From NCBI GenBank assembly GCA_964600615.1, contig CAZRJK010000008.1, forward strand, positions 1 through 64,000: a stretch of DNA of 64,000 nucleotides, written 5' to 3'. Shown piece by piece: positions 7,387 to 16,386 of the stretch (position 1 is the first letter of the stretch; each line of letters starts with the position of its first letter). The translations under genes and the position numbers were made by a program. The notes under the pieces are model-generated. The model searched no databases, was not told the origin of the DNA, and was given only the letters and a program-made list of their open reading frames with translations. The stretch comes from RUG11198 sp964600615 (GTDB lineage: Bacteria; Bacillota_I; Bacilli_A; RF39; UBA660).

Positions 7387-8328
7387 TTTTGTTAAGAAAT
7401 TCATTACTAAATCTATTAGTATTTCTTTTTCTTTAGGATTAGATTGAGCTATTAATAAGGTTATTGCTACTAATGTATTATTATCAATTATTTGTTTATT
7501 ATCTTTATATAGAATATTATAATAATTTAGAAAGTATATAAATAAAGTTGCTGCTATTCTTTTGTTACCATCTATAAAGACGTGGTTTTTAGTTATTAAA
7601 TATAGAAAATTAGCTGCTTTTTCTTCTATAGTAGGGTATAAATCTTTGCTATCAAATGATTGATAGATAGTTTCTATTATTTCTTTTAATCCTTCATTTC
7701 TTTCTAGGGCAAATAATTTGCTTTGATTATTAAATTTTAATTTATTAATTATATTTAGACAATCTTCATATTTTATTTTGTTATCATTTTTTGTTCCTTT
7801 GGGATTAGTAATTATTTTGTGATCATAGTTATCTAATAAATTTAGAGCATCTTTATAATTATTTATTACTTTAATTATATCTTGGGCTTCATTATTATTT
7901 AATTCGTTATCTATTCTTCCTGCTATATCTATTAATTTAACTGTTTTTTCTAAATAATCTAATCTTTTTTGATTAATTGCATATCCTTTTAATAAGTAAT
8001 CTTTTAGTACTTTGTTAGCCCATTTTCTAAAGACTATTCCATTTTTCGATTTAACACGGTAACCAATAGAAATAATCATATCTAAATTATAATATTCTAT
8101 ATTACGTTTTATCTCTCTTTTTCCTTCTTTTTGAACTGTTGCAAAAAATGCAACAGTTGAATTATCTAATTCTTCTTCTAATGCATTTTTAATATGTCTT
8201 GAGATTACTGATTTATCTCTATTAAATAGATTACTCATTTGTTCTAATGATAACCATACTGTTTCATCTTTCATATTTACTTCTAATTTGATATTTTGAT
8301 TTTCAAATAATATTATTTCATTTTTCAT
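7384..8328 (-). CDS. RhuM-type / Fic-Doc family protein
   Basis: The N-terminal half is a RhuM-like domain with a winged-helix-like start (VWLSLEQMSNLFNRDKSVI, then RHIKNALEEE) and GYRVKSKNGIVFRKWAN. The C-terminal third is a Fic/Doc fold with HVFIDGNKRIAATLF (H249-R257). This matches the HxFxDGNKR signature of enzymes that transfer AMP or phosphate groups to proteins. The fusion is common in mobile and defence-like loci, and the target is unknown. It is a single gene on the opposite strand to its neighbours. No antitoxin-like ORF is beside it. Confidence 0.88.
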   Translation of the reverse strand: MKNEIILFENQNIKLEVNMKDETVWLSLEQMSNLFNRDKSVISRHIKNALEEELDNSTVAFFATVQKEGKREIKRNIEYYNLDMIISIGYRVKSKNGIVFRKWANKVLKDYLLKGYAINQKRLDYLEKTVKLIDIAGRIDNELNNNEAQDIIKVINNYKDALNLLDNYDHKIITNPKGTKNDNKIKYEDCLNIINKLKFNNQSKLFALERNEGLKEIIETIYQSFDSKDLYPTIEEKAANFLYLITKNHVFIDGNKRIAATLFIYFLNYYNILYKDNKQIIDNNTLVAITLLIAQSNPKEKEILIDLVMNFLTK

Positions 8329-8652
8329 ATTTTTTTCTCCTTGTTATTAATTTATTATTTTACAATAGCTTGTCCTTAGATTTTAAGAAACCTATAATTA
8401 ACTAATGTGTAATTAATATATATTATTTTGACTCTTATTAATAAGTAGTTCTTTATTTTAGTAATTCATATTTACCTCCTTTAATATTATTATTCGACAT
8501 TAATATAAGAAATCCTTTTTATTTTGGAAAATATTTTTATTTTTTGCGAACAAATGTATTTATTAATTAATTTAGTGTTAATTAACTATACATTTGTTTT
8601 TATATGGTTATAATGATATTGATATTTAAAGCAATGCAACTTGGGAGGAAAT
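8329..8652. other. Divergent intergenic region, 324 bp
   Basis: This holds the start signals of the RhuM-Fic gene (ribosome binding site complement near 8335) and of the ABC exporter (TATAAT at 8609-8614). Between them is a large inverted repeat at 8549-8598. I see no further gene. Confidence 0.6.
8549..8598. repeat. Long imperfect inverted repeat upstream of the ABC exporter
   Basis: AACAAATGTAT (8549-8559) pairs with ATACATTTGTT (8588-8598). The inner TTAATTAA blocks extend the symmetry to about 20 bp per arm. It sits just before the exporter's TATAAT (8609), so it may be an operator or an RNA hairpin in an upstream transcript. Confidence 0.6.
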
Positions 8653-9543
8653 ATGTCTAAAGTTGTATTAGAATGTGAAAATTTATGTAAAAGATTTAAA
8701 GGTAAGGAATTGGTTAGTGATGTATCTTTTTCTTTAAGAGAGGGAGATATTATGGGATTTATTGGACCTAATGGTGCTGGGAAGACTAGTACTATTAAGC
8801 TTATATTAGGATTATATAGACTTAATTCTGGTAGTGTTAAGATATATGGTTATGATTTGTCTAAAGAGTATGTTAAGGCTATTAGGAATGTAGGTGCTAT
8901 TATAGAGAATCCTGATATGTATATGTATTTATCTGGTTATGAGAATTTAATGATTAGTGCTAAGTTATATAATATTAGTAAGGATAGAGTAGATGAAGTA
9001 GTTAGGTTAGTTAATTTAGAAAAGAGAATTCATGATAAGGTAAGTAAGTATTCTCTTGGTATGAGGCAAAGATTAGGTATTGCTCAAGCAATACTTCATA
9101 ATCCTAAAATACTTATTTTAGATGAACCTACTAATGGGTTAGATCCTGAAGGTATTATAGAATTAAAGCTATTATTAAAGAATCTTGCTAGTAAGGGTAT
9201 GGCTATTATGGTATCTAGTCATATATTAAGTGAATTAGAATCTTTTTGTAATATTGTTTGTATTATTAATAAAGGAAAAGTTATTAATTGTGGAGATATT
9301 AATAAATTAGTTAATATTTCTAATAATAGTTATTTAATAGAGGTTAATAATACTTTAGTTGATTTAGATAATTATAGTGTTGTTGATGATAAGCATATTA
9401 GGGTTAATGTTAATGGTAAATATTTAAATAGAATAATTAAGAAGCTTATTAAGAATAATATTCATATTTATGAAATAAAAAAAGAAGTATTATCTTTAGA
9501 GGAGATATTTATGTCTTTGGTGGGAGGTAATACTATTGATTAG
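8653..9543 (+). CDS. ABC transporter ATP-binding protein, BcrA/lantibiotic-immunity type
   Basis: This is the ATPase half of a two-component exporter. Visible are Walker A GPNGAGKT (38-45), signature YSLGMRQRLG, Walker B ILILDEPTNGLDPEG and the switch SSHILSE. The C-terminal 80 residues are the extra domain of BcrA/DrrA-like subunits. The ATG at 8653 follows GGGAGGAAAT and gives the conserved N terminus; a TTG at 8641 lies upstream but precedes the ribosome binding site. It overlaps the permease gene by 8 bp, so the two are co-translated. Substrate (peptide antibiotic or other) is not evident. Confidence 0.93.
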   Translation: MSKVVLECENLCKRFKGKELVSDVSFSLREGDIMGFIGPNGAGKTSTIKLILGLYRLNSGSVKIYGYDLSKEYVKAIRNVGAIIENPDMYMYLSGYENLMISAKLYNISKDRVDEVVRLVNLEKRIHDKVSKYSLGMRQRLGIAQAILHNPKILILDEPTNGLDPEGIIELKLLLKNLASKGMAIMVSSHILSELESFCNIVCIINKGKVINCGDINKLVNISNNSYLIEVNNTLVDLDNYSVVDDKHIRVNVNGKYLNRIIKKLIKNNIHIYEIKKEVLSLEEIFMSLVGGNTID

Positions 9544-11002
9544 GTTAATTTTAATTGAATTAAAGAAGATATTTATGCATAAGAGTATATATTTTATATA
9601 TGGAATAATATTTGTTTTTTGTTTATTTAATAATATATTTTTTAGTTTAGATTATGATAGTGATGGTAGATATAAGTATGAAGAAGGTATTGATATTAAT
9701 AATACTATTAGTGATTTAAAGAAGGAGTTAAAGAAATATAATGTTAATAATAAAGATGATTTAAATATATATGTTACTACTAAAAGTAAGTTAGATATGT
9801 ATAATGATATGGTTAAATATGATAAGAATTCATGGCAGTATATTAAATATAATGATTATATGTATGATGTTATATATAATGTTAATTATTATACTTATAT
9901 AGATAAAAATAGTGATAAATTAAGGGAAGAGAAGGATAAGTATAATAAGTATGTTAATTATTTTAAGGATAATAATTATAAGTATTTTATTGATAAAGAG
10001 AAGAAGGATATAGAAGATAAGATAAAAGAAATAGAGAATAGTATTAACGATACTAAGGATAAGGAATTAATTAATAATCTAAATGAAGAATTAACTAATT
10101 ATAAGAATAATTTATTAATTATTAATTATAGAATTAATGAAGATATTAATTATGGTAATAATTATTTAAATAGGGCTTTAATTAGTTATGGAGATAGTAT
10201 TAATAAGAAATATAATTATGATAAGAAGAAGTTAAGTTATGATGAAAAGTTAGAATATAATAGAATTATTAATGATATATATGTTAATAAATATATTGTA
10301 GATAATAAGGTTAATATTAATAAAGAAAATAGTCTTTATAGTGGGCTTAAGAATATTAGTTTGGATTATGAATTATTTATAGTTATTATTATTCTTATGA
10401 TATCTGTTATGATGGTAGGAGATGAGTTTAATAAGGGGACAATTAAATTATTGTTAGTTAAGCCTTATAAGAGAAATACTATACTTGTTAGTAAGATATT
10501 TAGTGGTGTTGTTGTAATTATTATGACTTTATTATTTCTGATTATATGTGAATTTATACTGGGAGGAATGATTAATTCTTTTGATAGTGTGAAGATGCCT
10601 GTAGTTATATATGATTTTAATATTGATAAGTTATTTACATATAATATATATAAATATATATTTATTAAGATATTAGTTAGGTTACCTATGTTTATATTTA
10701 TATTGTTATTTAGTATTTTACTTAGTGTTATTAATGGTAATAATATTTTTAGTTTTGCTGTAGGAATGATTATTTATTCGTTTTCTTCTGTTATTAATAA
10801 TTTGATTATATATAATAATATTAAGATACTTAAATATGTATTTACTTTGAATTGGGATTTTAGTAATTATTTATTTGGGGGTATTAGTAATTTTAAGTAT
10901 CTTTCTTTAAAAAGTTCTATCTTTATATATGTTATTTATGTTATAATAATATTAATTATGATGTTAATTAATTTTAATAAAAAAGATATAAAAAACATTT
11001 AG
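9536..11002 (+). CDS. ABC-2 type permease
   Basis: 488 residues. One TM segment is near the N terminus (SIYFIYGIIFVFCLF, about 16-32). A long extracytoplasmic Lys/Asp/Asn-rich loop follows (about 40-275). A C-terminal membrane block of five or so helices contains VGDEFNKGTIKLLLVKP, a hallmark of ABC-2 permeases. This layout matches bacitracin/lantibiotic-type exporters. It partners the ATPase encoded just upstream. Confidence 0.88.
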   Translation: MIRLILIELKKIFMHKSIYFIYGIIFVFCLFNNIFFSLDYDSDGRYKYEEGIDINNTISDLKKELKKYNVNNKDDLNIYVTTKSKLDMYNDMVKYDKNSWQYIKYNDYMYDVIYNVNYYTYIDKNSDKLREEKDKYNKYVNYFKDNNYKYFIDKEKKDIEDKIKEIENSINDTKDKELINNLNEELTNYKNNLLIINYRINEDINYGNNYLNRALISYGDSINKKYNYDKKKLSYDEKLEYNRIINDIYVNKYIVDNKVNINKENSLYSGLKNISLDYELFIVIIILMISVMMVGDEFNKGTIKLLLVKPYKRNTILVSKIFSGVVVIIMTLLFLIICEFILGGMINSFDSVKMPVVIYDFNIDKLFTYNIYKYIFIKILVRLPMFIFILLFSILLSVINGNNIFSFAVGMIIYSFSSVINNLIIYNNIKILKYVFTLNWDFSNYLFGGISNFKYLSLKSSIFIYVIYVIIILIMMLINFNKKDIKNI

Positions 11003-11014
11003 AAGGGGTGTATT

Positions 11015-11641
11015 ATGTTAAATACTATTAGACTTATGATTACAGGAGTACTTCCTGATGTTTGGCCTATTATAATTATTATTACTGTTATAGCGTGTTC
11101 ACTTCGTATAGCGTATCTTGTTAATAATAATAAGGATTTTTGTTTTTATAAAGAATTATTTATGTTAGTATTTATTCTTTATGTTATGTGTTTATTTGAG
11201 GTTGTTACGGTTCAAGATTATAATTATGGTTTATCTAATTTTATTCCCTTTCATGAGATATTTAGATATGAGATAGGGTCTAGATTATTTGTTAAGAATA
11301 TTTTTGGTAATATATTACTATTTTTACCTTATGGTTATTTTACTACTAGTTATGTTAATAATAAGAAGGTTTGGCCTACGATTTTACTTACAGTTATAAT
11401 ATCTATTACTATTGAAATAGTACAGTTAAATATTGGAAGAACTTTTGATATTGATGATGTTATTTTAAATACTTGTGGTGGTATGCTTGGCTTTTATTTA
11501 TATAGGCTTATGGATACTATTAGTGATCATTTACCTAAGATATTTAAGACGGAAGGTTTTATTAATTTTTTTGTAGTAGTTGTATTAATAATTGTAATTA
11601 TATTTTTATTTAATATTAATTTAGTAAATCTTATTCAATAG
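11015..11641 (+). CDS. VanZ-like family membrane protein
   Basis: 208 residues with about five TM helices. The family core is present: LSNFIPFHEI, NIFGNILLFLPYGYF and ITIEIVQLNIGRTFDIDDVILNTCG, cut here by position rather than in one run. VanZ raises teicoplanin resistance in enterococci, but most homologues are of unknown role in the cell envelope. It follows the exporter genes closely (12 bp), so it is probably in the same transcript. Confidence 0.88.
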   Translation: MLNTIRLMITGVLPDVWPIIIIITVIACSLRIAYLVNNNKDFCFYKELFMLVFILYVMCLFEVVTVQDYNYGLSNFIPFHEIFRYEIGSRLFVKNIFGNILLFLPYGYFTTSYVNNKKVWPTILLTVIISITIEIVQLNIGRTFDIDDVILNTCGGMLGFYLYRLMDTISDHLPKIFKTEGFINFFVVVVLIIVIIFLFNINLVNLIQ

Positions 11642-11653
11642 AAGGGAGTATAT

Positions 11654-12094
11654 ATGTTTGAAATAATTAATAATACTGATAATGAAATATCTGAGCTAGA
11701 ATTTTTAGATGGTTATGTTAAATATGTGTGTAAGAAGTTAAAAATAGAAGAAGCTATATTTAATATTATTTTTGTTAGCAATGAAGAGATACATAGGATA
11801 AATAAGGAATATCGTGGTGTTGATAGGGAGACTGATGTTATTAGTTTTGCTTTGGAGGATGGAGAGGATGTTAGTAAGAATCCTATTAGAGTATTAGGTG
11901 ATATTTATATTGCTATAGATGTAGCTTATAATCAGGCTTTAGAATATGGTCATTCTAGAAAGAGAGAAGTTTGTTTTTTGGTAACACATGGTATTTTACA
12001 TTTACTTGGATATGATCATATGAATGAGGATGATGAAAAAATAATGTTTGATAAACAAAAGGAGATATTAGAGGGATATGAAGTTTTTAGATAA
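11654..12094 (+). CDS. ybeY: Endoribonuclease YbeY (rRNA maturation)
   Basis: YbeY is a zinc-dependent RNase for 16S rRNA 3'-end maturation and ribosome quality control. The zinc site HGILHLLGYDH (H112, H116, H122) is intact, as is RETDVISFAL. Length 146 is normal. The gene opens the ybeY-dgkA-cdd-era-recO housekeeping block typical of Firmicutes. Its end overlaps dgkA by 17 bp. Confidence 0.96.
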   Translation: MFEIINNTDNEISELEFLDGYVKYVCKKLKIEEAIFNIIFVSNEEIHRINKEYRGVDRETDVISFALEDGEDVSKNPIRVLGDIYIAIDVAYNQALEYGHSRKREVCFLVTHGILHLLGYDHMNEDDEKIMFDKQKEILEGYEVFR

Positions 12095-12497
12095 GATATT
12101 TAGAAGAAGAAAGAATATATTTTTGGCTACACAAGGTAAGTCAAAGTTTTCTGTTAGTGTAGGACATGCTCTTGCTGGTATTGATTATGCTATAGATCAT
12201 GAGAGAAATGTTAAGATAGAGATATTATTTGGAATAATGGTATCTATTGCTGGTTTTTTATTTCATATTTCTATTTTTGAATGGTTAATTATATTACTTA
12301 CTATTGCGATGGTTATTACTTTAGAATTTGTTAATACGGCAATAGAGAGAGTTGTGGATTTAGTTACTACTGATTATAAGGAATTAGCTAAAGCTGCTAA
12401 GGATGTAGCTGCTGGTGCTGTTCTTGTTATGAGTTTATTTTCAGTTATAATTGGTATTGTTATATTTTTGCCTAAGATATTGGCACTATTTATTTAG
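12078..12497 (+). CDS. dgkA: Diacylglycerol/undecaprenol kinase
   Basis: A small integral membrane kinase; in Gram-positives it usually phosphorylates undecaprenol, feeding wall-lipid carrier recycling. The signature EFVNTAIERVVDLVT is present, with SVGHALAGIDYAIDHERN before it and three TM segments. At 139 residues it has the expected size. Start ATG 12078 follows GAGGG inside ybeY. Confidence 0.94.
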   Translation: MKFLDKIFRRRKNIFLATQGKSKFSVSVGHALAGIDYAIDHERNVKIEILFGIMVSIAGFLFHISIFEWLIILLTIAMVITLEFVNTAIERVVDLVTTDYKELAKAAKDVAAGAVLVMSLFSVIIGIVIFLPKILALFI

Positions 12498-12505
12498 GAG
12501 GTATT

Positions 12506-12892
12506 ATGAAGGATAGATTGATTAAGTTATTAAATAATAGTTATGCACCTATTTCACATTTTAATGTTAGTTCTGTGGTAGTTCTTAAGGATGGTAATTC
12601 TTTTGAAGGTGTTAATGTGGAGGATGCATCTACTAGGGCTGGTACTTGTGCGGAGAGGAATGCTTTGTTTGCTATGATAACTGCTGGATATAAAAAAGGC
12701 GATGTTAAGGAAATAAATTTAATGCTTTCTTCTGGTGAGTTTGGGACTCCTTGTTTTGTATGTAGGCAAATGATTAGTGAATTATGTGATAAAGATGTTA
12801 TAATCAATTGTTATAATTCTATGGGTGAAGTTAAGAGTTTTACTGTTGAAGAATTATGCCCTTATCCTTTTTCAGAGGATGATTTAAAATGA
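12506..12892 (+). CDS. cdd: Cytidine deaminase
   Basis: Pyrimidine salvage: cytidine or deoxycytidine to uridine. The zinc and catalytic residues are C48-A-E50 (CAERNALF) and C83-x-x-C86 (PCFVCRQ). 128 residues, tetrameric-type enzyme. The stop TGA overlaps the era ATG, which proves TGA is read as stop here. Confidence 0.96.
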   Translation: MKDRLIKLLNNSYAPISHFNVSSVVVLKDGNSFEGVNVEDASTRAGTCAERNALFAMITAGYKKGDVKEINLMLSSGEFGTPCFVCRQMISELCDKDVIINCYNSMGEVKSFTVEELCPYPFSEDDLK

Positions 12893-13779
12893 GAAGTGGT
12901 TTTGTTAGTATAATAGGTAGACCTAATGTTGGTAAGAGTACCTTACTTAATAGTATTATTGGTAAGAAGATAGCTATTACTTCTGAAACAGCACAGACTA
13001 CTCGTAATATGATTCAGGGTATATATAATGATAAGGATATGCAAATTGTATTTGTTGATACTCCTGGTATTCATAAACCTAAGCATAAATTAGGTACTAT
13101 TTTAAATGAACAGGCATATTATTCTATCAATGATGTTGATGTTATATTATTTTTAGTATCTGCTAATGAAAAGTTTGGTACTGGTGATAAGTTTATTTTA
13201 GATAAGTTGAAAGATATAGATAAACCTGTTATATTGGTAATTAATAAGATAGATAAGATTAGGTATGAGGAATTACTTCCAATGATTGATAGTTATAAGG
13301 GATATTATCCTTTTAAGGAGATTGTTCCCATATCTGCTATTAATAATAAGAATATAGATGAACTTATTAAGTGTATTAGTAATTATTTAACTGATGATGT
13401 TAAATATTATGATGATGATACTGTTACTAATGTTAGTGATTCTTTTATTATTTCAGAGTTAATTAGGGAGAAAGTATTATATTTAACGCATGAAGAGATA
13501 CCTCATTCTGTTACTTGTGTTGTTGATTTAATAGAAGAGGATAAAAATAATGTTAGTATTAGTGCTTCTTTAATTGTAGATAGAGAAAATCTTAAAAAGA
13601 TACTTATTGGTAAGAATGGATCAATGATTAAGAAGATAGGTACTAATGCTAGGCATGATATTGAAGAATTATTAAATAAAAAAGTTTATTTGGATTTAAG
13701 GGTAAAGGTTATAGATAATTGGCGAGATAAAGAATCTTTTTTAAATAAGGAATTGGGTTTAAATAATTTTAATGAATAA
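12889..13779 (+). CDS. era: GTPase Era
   Basis: Era binds the 3' end of 16S rRNA during 30S assembly. G1 GRPNVGKS (10-17), DTPGIHKPKHKLG, and NKID are present. The C-terminal KH domain contains ILIGKNGSMIKKIGTNAR. 296 residues, normal length. It is followed by yqzL and recO, as in Bacillus. Confidence 0.97.
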   Translation: MRSGFVSIIGRPNVGKSTLLNSIIGKKIAITSETAQTTRNMIQGIYNDKDMQIVFVDTPGIHKPKHKLGTILNEQAYYSINDVDVILFLVSANEKFGTGDKFILDKLKDIDKPVILVINKIDKIRYEELLPMIDSYKGYYPFKEIVPISAINNKNIDELIKCISNYLTDDVKYYDDDTVTNVSDSFIISELIREKVLYLTHEEIPHSVTCVVDLIEEDKNNVSISASLIVDRENLKKILIGKNGSMIKKIGTNARHDIEELLNKKVYLDLRVKVIDNWRDKESFLNKELGLNNFNE

Positions 13780-13817
13780 ATAGTTTAAATCTAGTACAAT
13801 ATTTTATTGGTGATGTT

Positions 13818-13934
13818 ATGAATAAGAAAGATATATGGTTATTATTTAAGCATACTGGTAAGATAGAGTATTATTTAAAATATAAGGAATTAAAAGATAA
13901 AGATGATAAAAAAAATAGAAGGAATAGTAGTTAG
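13818..13934 (+). CDS. yqzL: YqzL family small protein
   Basis: 38 residues from ATG 13818 with ribosome binding site GGTGATG. The sequence includes KDIWLLFKHTGKIEYYLKYK, matching the pattern of Bacillus YqzL (W..F..TG.I..YL.YKE). The position between era and recO is also the Bacillus one. It overlaps the recO start by 32 bp, suggesting translational coupling. Function unknown. Confidence 0.75.
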   Translation: MNKKDIWLLFKHTGKIEYYLKYKELKDKDDKKNRRNSS

Positions 13935-14634
13935 TACTGTTGATTATAAAGAGAGTAGTAAGATTCTTAATGTTTTTACTAAAGATGAAGGTATAATTGG
14001 TGTAATGGCTAGAGGGTGTAAGAAATTAAAGAGCAAGATTTCTGCTACTTCTAGTGTTCTTACTTATGGTACTTTTCATTTGAATGTTAATAATAAAGGG
14101 ATACCTAATTTAATAGAGGTTGACGTTATAGATAATTTTAAGGTAATTAGAAAAGATTTTATTAAGACTAATTATGCTATATTTTTGTTAGAGCTTACTA
14201 GTCAGGTATATAAGAATGATAAAGACAATTCTATTTATGATTTACTTATTAATGGTTTAATTAAGATTAATAATGGATATGATGAGAATATAATTACTTC
14301 TATTATTGAATTAAAGCTACTTAATTATTTAGGTATAATGCCAATTGTTGATAGGTGTGTTAGTTGTGGTTCTTGTGATGATATTGTTACTATTTCTAGT
14401 TATAAGGGTGGATATCTTTGTAAGAATTGTGTTGGTAATGAGAATATTTTTAATATAAAGACTTTGAAGCTTATTAGGATGTTTTATTATGTTGATATTA
14501 GTAAGATTAGTAAGTTAGATGTTAGTGATAATATTAAGAGAGAAATAAATTTGTTTATAGATGATTATTATGATAGATATTCTGGTTTATATTTAAAGAG
14601 TAAGGATATGCTATATAATATTTCTGATAATTAA
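13903..14634 (+). CDS. recO: DNA repair protein RecO
   Basis: RecO loads RecA on SSB-coated DNA in the RecFOR pathway. The N-terminal OB fold starts IEGIVVSTVDYKESSKIL, and the zinc motif CVSCG...CKNC is in the C-terminal half. 243 residues. The start lies inside yqzL. Confidence 0.94.
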   Translation: MIKKIEGIVVSTVDYKESSKILNVFTKDEGIIGVMARGCKKLKSKISATSSVLTYGTFHLNVNNKGIPNLIEVDVIDNFKVIRKDFIKTNYAIFLLELTSQVYKNDKDNSIYDLLINGLIKINNGYDENIITSIIELKLLNYLGIMPIVDRCVSCGSCDDIVTISSYKGGYLCKNCVGNENIFNIKTLKLIRMFYYVDISKISKLDVSDNIKREINLFIDDYYDRYSGLYLKSKDMLYNISDN

Positions 14635-14635
14635 A

Positions 14636-14659
14636 ATAACCTTACTTATGTAAGGTTAT
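14636..14659. terminator. Hairpin between convergent recO and small membrane gene
   Basis: A 10-bp perfect stem (14636-14645 with 14650-14659, loop TTAT) directly follows the recO stop. No long T-run is present, so termination strength is uncertain. Confidence 0.6.
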
Positions 14660-14660
14660 A

Positions 14661-14864
14661 TTAGCAAAATAAGACAAAGAATATTAAACCTATAAATAAT
14701 AGATATTCTATTAGTAATATCATTATGTTGTAGAAACATGGTATAAAGAGACTTATTATTAATTGATATAAAATAATTATAGGTATTACTATTGTAAAGG
14801 CGATAGCTGCTATTAGTTTTAAGCCAAAGTAATTTCTTAAGAAGCGATAGAAATTATTACCCAT
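14661..14864 (-). CDS. Small two-TM membrane protein, unknown
   Basis: 67 residues: a short basic start (MGNNFYRFLRNYFGLK), then two hydrophobic helices (about 17-40 and 44-66) that fill the rest. AGGTGATTTT precedes the ATG on the minus strand, which supports it as real. No family recognised. It is convergent with recO and divergent from mreC. Confidence 0.6.
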   Translation of the reverse strand: MGNNFYRFLRNYFGLKLIAAIAFTIVIPIIILYQLIISLFIPCFYNIMILLIEYLLFIGLIFFVLFC

Positions 14865-14945
14865 AAAATCACCTATAATAGTTTATGTTTTTGATAATTA
14901 TTTGTTAATTATTAAAATGTTCTTTTAATTTTATTTTTTTTAGTT

Positions 14946-14951
14946 TATAAT
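14946..14951 (+). promoter_or_regulatory. Probable -10 of the mreCD promoter
   Basis: A consensus TATAAT lies 28 bp before the mreC ATG. No convincing -35 is visible in the T-rich sequence upstream. Confidence 0.5.
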
Positions 14952-14978
14952 ATTATTTAGTAGTGAAAAGGTGATAAA

Positions 14979-15827
14979 ATGAACAAGAAAAAGAAAAAAA
15001 TTGAATTTAAATATGTTGTTTTAATCGGAGTTATTTCAGCTTTTGTTTTAATTATATTTTTGGCTTATACTTTAAAAACTGAAAAGAAATTAAATACTTT
15101 TGAATTAATTGTTAAGGATTCGTTTGTAGAGATACAAAAGGTAGTTTATACTCCTTTTAATGGGTTAGGAAATTTAATTGGTGATTATACTAAGTTAAAG
15201 AATGTTTTAAAGGAAAATAAGATACTTAAAGCTAATGTTGATAAATATGAGTTGATTGAAGCTGAAAATGCAGAATTAAAGCAAGAGATAAATAGATTAA
15301 AGGGAGAATTAAATATTGAGCATGTTCTTAGTGATTATGATTATTTGAATGCTACTGTTATTAGTAGAAATGCTACTTCTTGGTATAATGTTTTAACTAT
15401 TGATAAGGGTAGTAATAATGGTATTACTGAGGGTATGGTTGTTATTAATTCTAGTGGTGTTATTGGTAAAACTACTAATGTTTCTACTTTTTCTTGTGAT
15501 GTTAGGTTAATTACTACTACAGATACAAATAATAAAATATCTGTTACTATTATTAGTGATGGTAAGAAACTTACGGGTGTTATTGATAAATATGATTATG
15601 ATAGTGGTTATTTAGAGGTTGAAGGGATTAGTAATACTGATAAGGTTAATGTTGGTGATATGGTTTATACTTCTGGTTTAGGTGGAGTATTTCCTAGTGG
15701 CGTTCTTATTGGTAAGGTTAGTGAGATAACTACTGATGTTTATGATTTGGCAAAGATTATTAATGTTACGCCTTCAGCTTCTTTTGAGGATATAAATTAT
15801 GTAACGGTGTTAAAAAGGAAGGGATAA
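14979..15827 (+). CDS. mreC: Rod shape-determining protein MreC
   Basis: MreC anchors the elongasome outside the membrane. One N-terminal TM (about 12-30) is followed by a coiled coil (ENKILKANVDKYELIEAENA region, about 70-110) and the beta-rich domain with VINSSGVIGKTTNV and DMVYTSGLGGVFPSGVLIG. 282 residues. The next gene is mreD after 2 bp. MreB is not in the window. The cell is therefore likely to build a side wall and is not a wall-less mollicute. Confidence 0.95.
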   Translation: MNKKKKKIEFKYVVLIGVISAFVLIIFLAYTLKTEKKLNTFELIVKDSFVEIQKVVYTPFNGLGNLIGDYTKLKNVLKENKILKANVDKYELIEAENAELKQEINRLKGELNIEHVLSDYDYLNATVISRNATSWYNVLTIDKGSNNGITEGMVVINSSGVIGKTTNVSTFSCDVRLITTTDTNNKISVTIISDGKKLTGVIDKYDYDSGYLEVEGISNTDKVNVGDMVYTSGLGGVFPSGVLIGKVSEITTDVYDLAKIINVTPSASFEDINYVTVLKRKG

Positions 15828-15829
15828 AT

Positions 15830-16339
15830 ATGATAGTTGTTAGTATAGTTAGTTTATTTCTTTCTTTTTTGTTACAAGGTTTAGTTTCTAATTTTTTGCC
15901 TTATACTATTAATAATTTATCTATTTTTAGTACTGTTTTTGTATTAGTTAATTTGGTTATATTACAGGAATATTACGAAAATCATAAGAAATTTATATTA
16001 TTAATTATAATATTTGGATTACTTATGGATATTGTTTATAATGGTACAATGTTATTGTCTGTATTTATATTTTTGGTTATATTCTATGTAAATAAGGGTT
16101 TAAAGTTTTTACTTCCTTATAATATATTTACGGTTAATTTATTTGCTTTTATATCAGTAATTATTTATCATGTTATGACTTTTTTGTTTTTAATTATACT
16201 TGGGTTTGATACTTATTCTGTTATTGTATTGTTAAAGATTATTGGTTGTAATATTTTAATGACGGTTATTTATGCTAGTTTGTTATATTTTGTTATTAGT
16301 AAAATTGTTAAGAAATTCGAATTAAGAGTTGTTAGATAA
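15830..16339 (+). CDS. mreD: Rod shape-determining protein MreD
   Basis: 169 residues, five or so TM helices, with the family pattern GLLMDIVYNGTMLLS. It is a membrane partner of MreC/RodA in cell-wall elongation. Identification rests on topology, this motif and position after mreC. Confidence 0.85.
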   Translation: MIVVSIVSLFLSFLLQGLVSNFLPYTINNLSIFSTVFVLVNLVILQEYYENHKKFILLIIIFGLLMDIVYNGTMLLSVFIFLVIFYVNKGLKFLLPYNIFTVNLFAFISVIIYHVMTFLFLIILGFDTYSVIVLLKIIGCNILMTVIYASLLYFVISKIVKKFELRVVR

Positions 16340-16370
16340 CTTTACTAATACTTTTATTTTTGGTATAATT

Positions 16371-16379
16371 TTTTTCGAG
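16371..16379 (+). promoter_or_regulatory. Extended -10 promoter
   Basis: TGGTATAAT, eight bases before the ATG at 16387. The same TGG-TATAAT string recurs before gltX and before the gene at 35505, so it looks like a favoured promoter form here. The very short distance to the ATG would give an almost leaderless mRNA. Confidence 0.5.
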
Positions 16380-16386
16380 GTGTATT

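Noticed and set aside
1652..8328. A DGR reverse transcriptase or accessory protein near the variable region
   Set aside because: The neighbours are Rpn-like, AddA and RhuM-Fic. No RT motif (YxDD-type) or template repeat was found in the window.
8641..8652. TTG at 8641 as start of the ABC ATPase
   Set aside because: It contains the ribosome binding site GGGAGG; ATG 8653 is better placed and gives the normal N terminus.
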